Position numbers and translations under genes: made by a program
Notes under the pieces: generated by a model
What the model was told of the DNA's origin: nothing
The model's database searches: none
What the model saw: the letters and a program-made list of their open reading frames with translations, nothing else
From: Armatimonadota bacterium
GTDB lineage: Bacteria; Armatimonadota; Fimbriimonadia; Fimbriimonadales; ATM1
Direction of reading: 5' to 3'
DNA length: 14,388 nt
NCBI GenBank assembly: GCA_013816225.1
Contig: JACDEQ010000027.1
Span: 1-14,388, forward strand
Shown: in pieces, positions 11,390 through 14,388 of the stretch
Layout of the letters: each line of letters begins with the position of its first letter
How positions within the stretch are numbered: the stretch's first letter is position 1

Positions 11390-13810
11390 CTAGCGCTTCG
11401 GACGGAAGCGGGCGACCGTCGTCGGCTCGGCATCGCCGTCCTTTTTGGGGAAGCTGCCGTCCTCTCTGGGGCGAATCTCCGCCTCTCGCTCGGGTCGCGA
11501 CTCGGGCTCGGGCCGAGGTTCGCGCTCTTGGCGAGGCGCCCTGTCCCGATCGCCTCGGTCACGATCTCGGTCGCGGTCGAAGCCGCCGCGTCCACCGCGG
11601 TCTCGGTCTCGCCCGCCACGATCTCGGTCGCCGCCGCGTCCACTGCGGTCACGGTCACCGCGCCCACGCGGCTGGCTGGCCGGGGCCGTAGCGCCCGCGT
11701 TGTCTTCCAGTCCGGCCAATTCCTGCTTGACCCCGAGGGCCGTCAAGTTGATGCGGCCCAACGAGTCGACTTCGTGAACCTTCACATTGATCACATCGCC
11801 GAGCTTGACGACATCTTCGGGCCTGCGGATCGGCTTCACGCTGAGCTGCTCGATCGGCACCATGCCTTCCTTGCCGGGCAAGAACTCGACCATCGCGCCG
11901 CGGCCGAAAAGTCTCGACACCGGGCCGCTGAACTCGTCGCCGACTTCGGGCACGTGCATCAAGCCTTTCACCATGTTGACCGCCGCGTTCATTTGGTCGG
12001 CGTTCTCGGCCAGGATGAACACGCGTCCGTCCTGCTCGACGTCGATGGTCGCGCCGGAGTCGGCGGTGATCTTCTTGATCATCTTGCCGCCCGGGCCGAT
12101 CAGTTCGCCGATGCGCTGCGGATCGATCTGAACAACCTCGGCCCTCGGGGCGTTCGGGTTCAATTCGGTGCGGCGCTCGGGGACCGCTTCGTCGATCTTA
12201 TCCAGGATGTGCAGACGGGCAGTTTCGGCTTGCGCCAGCGCGTCTTTCATCACCTGGGCGGGGATGCCGGTCAGCTTCGTATCCAACTGAAGGGCAGTGA
12301 TTCCCTCGCGGGTTCCGGCTACTTTGAAGTCCATGTCGCCGCAAAAGTCTTCCATGCCCTGGATGTCGGTCAAAACCTTGAAGGTCTTGCCGTCGGACAT
12401 GAGGCCCATCGCGATGCCCGCAACGGGCGCCTTGATCGGCACGCCACAGTCGAGCAGCGCAAGAGTCGAGCCGCAAACGCTGGCCATGGAAGTGGAGCCA
12501 TTCGACTCCAAAACCTCGCTGATGAGCAGCAGCGTGTATGGAAACTCTTCGTCCGTCGGAAGAACGCCGATGAGCGCTCTCTCGGCGAGCGCGCCGTGGC
12601 CGATTTCGCGTCGGCCGGGGCCCCGCATGGGTCGAACTTCGCCGACCGAGTAGGGCGGGAAGTTGTAGAAGTGCATGTACTTCTTGTTCTCGACCTCTTC
12701 GATGCCGTCCATCGTTTGGCCCTCACCCGGCGCGCCGAGCGTGACGACGGTCATAACCTGCGTCTGGCCGCGGGTGAAGAGCCCCGAACCGTGGACCTTC
12801 GGAAGAAGGCCAGGATCGCACGTGATCTGGCGGATCTCGGTGGACTTGCGCCCGTCGGGACGCTTGTCATCCTTGATGATGAGGTCGCGGACGGTCTCCT
12901 TGATAATGGTATCGACCGCCTCGGCCAGGAACGCCTGCTTTTCAGGATTCTCGGCGTAAGTCGTAGTCTTGTGAAGCGCGACGATCTCCTTGAGGAGGTC
13001 GCTGAGGGCGCTCTCGCGGGTCGCCTTGTCGGGGTTGACGATCGTTGCTCGGATCTGCTTGCCCGACTGCTTGCGAACGAGTTCGAGCACTTCGGGATCG
13101 ACCTTGAAGAGCGTAACTTCGCGCTTAGCCTTGCCATGCTCCTTGGCGAACTTGGCGATCTTCTCGCAGATCACCTTGATGGCATCCTGCGCGAACTCCA
13201 TCGCCTTGAGCATGTCCTTCTCGCTGACTTCGCTGGCGCCGGCTTCCACCATCATGAAAGCGTCCTTGGTACCCGCGACGATCAAGTCGAGGTCGGTTTC
13301 GTTCTCGATCTGCTCGACGGTGGGGAAGAGCACAAGCTCTCCGCCAACACGGCCGACTCGCACTGCTCCGACGGGCCCGTCCCACGGAATGTCGCTAAGC
13401 GCGAGGGCCGCTGAAACGGCGTTGAGCGCAAGGACATCGGGCGGGTAGCTCTGGTCGACCGCGAACGGCATGGCGACGCATTGCACGTCGTTGCGCATTC
13501 CCTTCGGGAAGAGAGGGCGCATGGGCCTGTCGATCAGGCGCGACGTAAGCACGGCCTTTTCGCTGGGCCTGCCCCCGCGCTTCATGAAGCCGCCCGGAAT
13601 CTTGCCTACGCTGTATTTGCGCTCTTCGTAGTCGCACGTAAGCGGGAAAAAGTCGAGTCCCTCTCGGGGGTCGGCGCTCATTGTAGCTGCGCCGAGGATG
13701 ACGGTTTCACCCATGCCGAGTAGAACTGCGCCGCCAGCCTGTTTAGCTACGCGGCCTGTTTCGATCGAAAGCTCTTTGCCTCCGACCGTGAAAGATGTGG
13801 TTTGAATCAA
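11390..13810 (-). CDS. pnp: Polyribonucleotide nucleotidyltransferase (PNPase) with long RDRGG-rich C-terminal tail
   Basis: 806 residues. PNPase degrades RNA 3' to 5' by phosphorolysis and adds heteropolymeric tails; it is a homotrimeric ring. The first RNase PH core (about 1-220) carries FFPLTCDYEERKYSVGKIPG and the FMKRGGRPSEKAVLTSRLID loop. An alpha-helical linker covers about 235-310. The second core (about 320-540) holds the catalytic GDMDFKVAGTREG (491-503). A KH domain follows (about 560-615, GELIGPGGKMIKKITADSGA), then an S1 domain (about 622-693, GPVSRLFGRGAMVEFLPGKE). The typical protein is near 700 residues. Here residues 700-806 are a disordered tail of Arg, Asp and Gly in RDRGG/DRDR repeats, then a Pro/Glu/Arg part and a basic end. 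The start is TTG with AGGAGG 7 bases before it; that Shine-Dalgarno overlaps the rpsO stop codon. It is co-transcribed with rpsO, 11 bases away. Confidence 0.98.
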   Translation of the reverse strand: MIQTTSFTVGGKELSIETGRVAKQAGGAVLLGMGETVILGAATMSADPREGLDFFPLTCDYEERKYSVGKIPGGFMKRGGRPSEKAVLTSRLIDRPMRPLFPKGMRNDVQCVAMPFAVDQSYPPDVLALNAVSAALALSDIPWDGPVGAVRVGRVGGELVLFPTVEQIENETDLDLIVAGTKDAFMMVEAGASEVSEKDMLKAMEFAQDAIKVICEKIAKFAKEHGKAKREVTLFKVDPEVLELVRKQSGKQIRATIVNPDKATRESALSDLLKEIVALHKTTTYAENPEKQAFLAEAVDTIIKETVRDLIIKDDKRPDGRKSTEIRQITCDPGLLPKVHGSGLFTRGQTQVMTVVTLGAPGEGQTMDGIEEVENKKYMHFYNFPPYSVGEVRPMRGPGRREIGHGALAERALIGVLPTDEEFPYTLLLISEVLESNGSTSMASVCGSTLALLDCGVPIKAPVAGIAMGLMSDGKTFKVLTDIQGMEDFCGDMDFKVAGTREGITALQLDTKLTGIPAQVMKDALAQAETARLHILDKIDEAVPERRTELNPNAPRAEVVQIDPQRIGELIGPGGKMIKKITADSGATIDVEQDGRVFILAENADQMNAAVNMVKGLMHVPEVGDEFSGPVSRLFGRGAMVEFLPGKEGMVPIEQLSVKPIRRPEDVVKLGDVINVKVHEVDSLGRINLTALGVKQELAGLEDNAGATAPASQPRGRGDRDRSGRGGDRDRGGRDRDRGGRGGFDRDRDRDRGDRDRAPRQEREPRPEPESRPEREAEIRPREDGSFPKKDGDAEPTTVARFRPKR

Positions 13811-13821
13811 TTGGTTGCCTC

Positions 13822-14103
13822 CTATTGAGGCTTTTGTTCTCGTATGCCGAGCTCTTGTATTAGGGCTCTGTACTTAGTGATATCTTTTTGGCGGAGATAA
13901 CTCTCCAGCCTCCTGCGCTGTCCAACGAGGATGAGAAGTCCGCGGCGGGAGTGGAAATCCTTCTTGTTTGTTCGAAGGTGCTCCGTGATTTGCTGAATGC
14001 GCGATGTTAGCAGCGCAATTTGAACCTCGGCCGACCCTGTGTCGGTTTCCGCGGTTCGGTACTTCTCGATTACTTCCGTCTTCGTCTCTTTCGGCAAGGG
14101 CAT
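13822..14103 (-). CDS. rpsO: 30S ribosomal protein S15
   Basis: 93 residues, a few more than the usual 89. S15 binds the three-way junction of helices 20-22 in 16S rRNA early in small-subunit assembly. Family markers are seen in order: TGSAEVQIALLTSRIQQITEHL (helices 1-2), then FHSRRGLLILVGQRRRLESYL, the conserved block that includes the rRNA-contacting His-Ser and Arg residues, and KYRALIQELGIR at the end. It is first in the rpsO-pnp pair, an arrangement common in bacteria. GGAGG lies 16 bases before the ATG, which is too far for normal initiation, so the leader structure may shape the start site (see the leader entry). In several species S15 represses its own mRNA. Confidence 0.98.
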   Translation of the reverse strand: MPLPKETKTEVIEKYRTAETDTGSAEVQIALLTSRIQQITEHLRTNKKDFHSRRGLLILVGQRRRLESYLRQKDITKYRALIQELGIREQKPQ

Positions 14104-14143
14104 ACTGTTTTTGCAAAAGCCTCCGTATCGCGCGAACCCCGCC

Positions 14144-14213
14144 GGATTGCCGCTCTACGCAAAGGCCCCTCCCCGAGGGCCGCTCCGTACAACGGCGACC
14201 AGCAGCGCAATCC
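14144..14213 (-). promoter_or_regulatory. Structured rpsO leader, possible S15 autoregulatory site
   Basis: Reading minus, GGATTGC (complement of 14207-14213) pairs exactly with GCAATCC (complement of 14144-14150), and one more G-C pair extends the stem. The enclosed 56 bases can form at least two smaller hairpins: CCG-TTGTA-CGG, and GGCCC-N8-GGGCC (complement of 14164-14181). This gives a three-way-junction-like layout that begins almost at the predicted transcription start. S15 recognises such junctions in 16S rRNA, and leader mimics are known in other bacteria. Confidence 0.45.
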
Positions 14214-14224
14214 GCTTGGCGAAC

Positions 14225-14230
14225 AGTATA
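14225..14230 (-). promoter_or_regulatory. Possible -10 element of the rpsO-pnp promoter
   Basis: On the minus strand GGGGTATACTG contains a good TATACT -10. A 17-base spacer puts AGGTCT at -35, which is poor. The predicted start is near 14217, giving a leader of about 115 bases. Confidence 0.4.
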
Positions 14231-14277
14231 CCCCGAATTCTCGCCTAAGACCTATACGACCTGTTCGCAACGACAAA

Positions 14278-14308
14278 GGGAACAGACCCCGAAGCCGAGG
14301 TCTGTCCC
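14278..14308 (-). terminator. Intrinsic terminator of the partial PEP-CTERM gene
   Basis: Reading minus, GGGACAGACC pairs with GGTCTGTTCCC (one bulge), loop TCGGCTTCGG. CCCTTTGTCGTT follows. It begins 19 bases after the stop at 14328 and separates that gene from the rpsO promoter. Confidence 0.75.
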
Positions 14309-14327
14309 TGATCATTGGCGATCGAAC

Positions 14328-14388
14328 CTATCGACGTCGCCGAAGAGCAAGAGCGGCAAGTGCCGCCCCGAGAGCAACTAGCGATGCC
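14328..14388 (-). CDS. PEP-CTERM protein, C-terminal end only
   Basis: Nineteen residues plus a TAG stop are visible; the rest lies beyond the right edge. They read ASLVALGAALAALALRRRR, which is the hydrophobic helix and arginine cluster that closes a PEP-CTERM anchor. The PEP motif itself would be just outside. It matches the tails of the four complete PEP-CTERM proteins in the window, and the terminator after it supports a real gene end. Confidence 0.75.
   Translation of the reverse strand, partial: ASLVALGAALAALALRRRR

Noticed and set aside
11528..13414. A 628-codon open frame on the plus strand opposite pnp
   Set aside because: It is the antisense shadow of pnp, caused by high GC. The product is His/Asp/Arg/Ala-rich with no domain, while the minus strand encodes a full PNPase.
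1..14388. CRISPR arrays, tRNA or rRNA genes, insertion sequences
   Set aside because: I saw no regularly spaced repeats with unique spacers, no cloverleaf-type tRNA sequence, no rRNA stretches and no transposase.

Overview
The window looks like chromosomal DNA of a GC-rich, diderm, exosortase-bearing bacterium. My best guess is Armatimonadota (Fimbriimonas-like). The grounds are several PEP-CTERM surface proteins, TTG starts, a Thermus-like NuoB, and rpsO-pnp with a long charged PNPase tail. This is inference; Planctomycetota or Verrucomicrobiota are not excluded.

Layout. (1) 1-278, minus: 5' third of a DapA-family aldolase. (2) 279-3200: a visibly AT-richer accessory stretch. It holds a possible 51-residue peptide gene, a two-domain P-loop protein, and an ABC-exporter transmembrane protein whose ATPase domain is absent. 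About 500 bases with a gene remnant follow. (3) 3247-5778: core metabolism, with nuoB and nuoI (complex I), a convergent doxX-family gene, gcvH (glycine cleavage H protein) and a DJ-1/PfpI-family protein. (4) 5974-10306: four exosortase-sorted (PEP-CTERM) exported proteins. Two are 84 percent identical paralogues with related upstream elements, one is propeller-like, and one carries an ice-binding-like DUF3494 domain. Intergenic spaces are long and rich in hairpins. (5) 10484-11053, minus: a small regulator with its LuxR-type HTH before a PAS domain. (6) 11390-14103, minus: the rpsO-pnp operon, with a structured leader that may be an S15 autoregulatory site. (7) 14328-14388, minus: the last residues of a fifth PEP-CTERM protein.

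How the genes fit together. NuoB and NuoI carry the N2 and N6 iron-sulfur clusters of the complex I peripheral arm, but none of the other subunits is here. The PEP-CTERM proteins share one export and sorting route (signal peptidase, then exosortase), whose enzymes are not in the window. The nearby HTH-PAS regulator could control some of them, but nothing in the sequence proves it. The points I would check first are the ATPase-less ABC protein paired with the P-loop protein, the long hairpin before the ice-binding-like gene whose loop is an exact anti-Shine-Dalgarno hexamer, the RDRGG tail of PNPase, and the rpsO leader.
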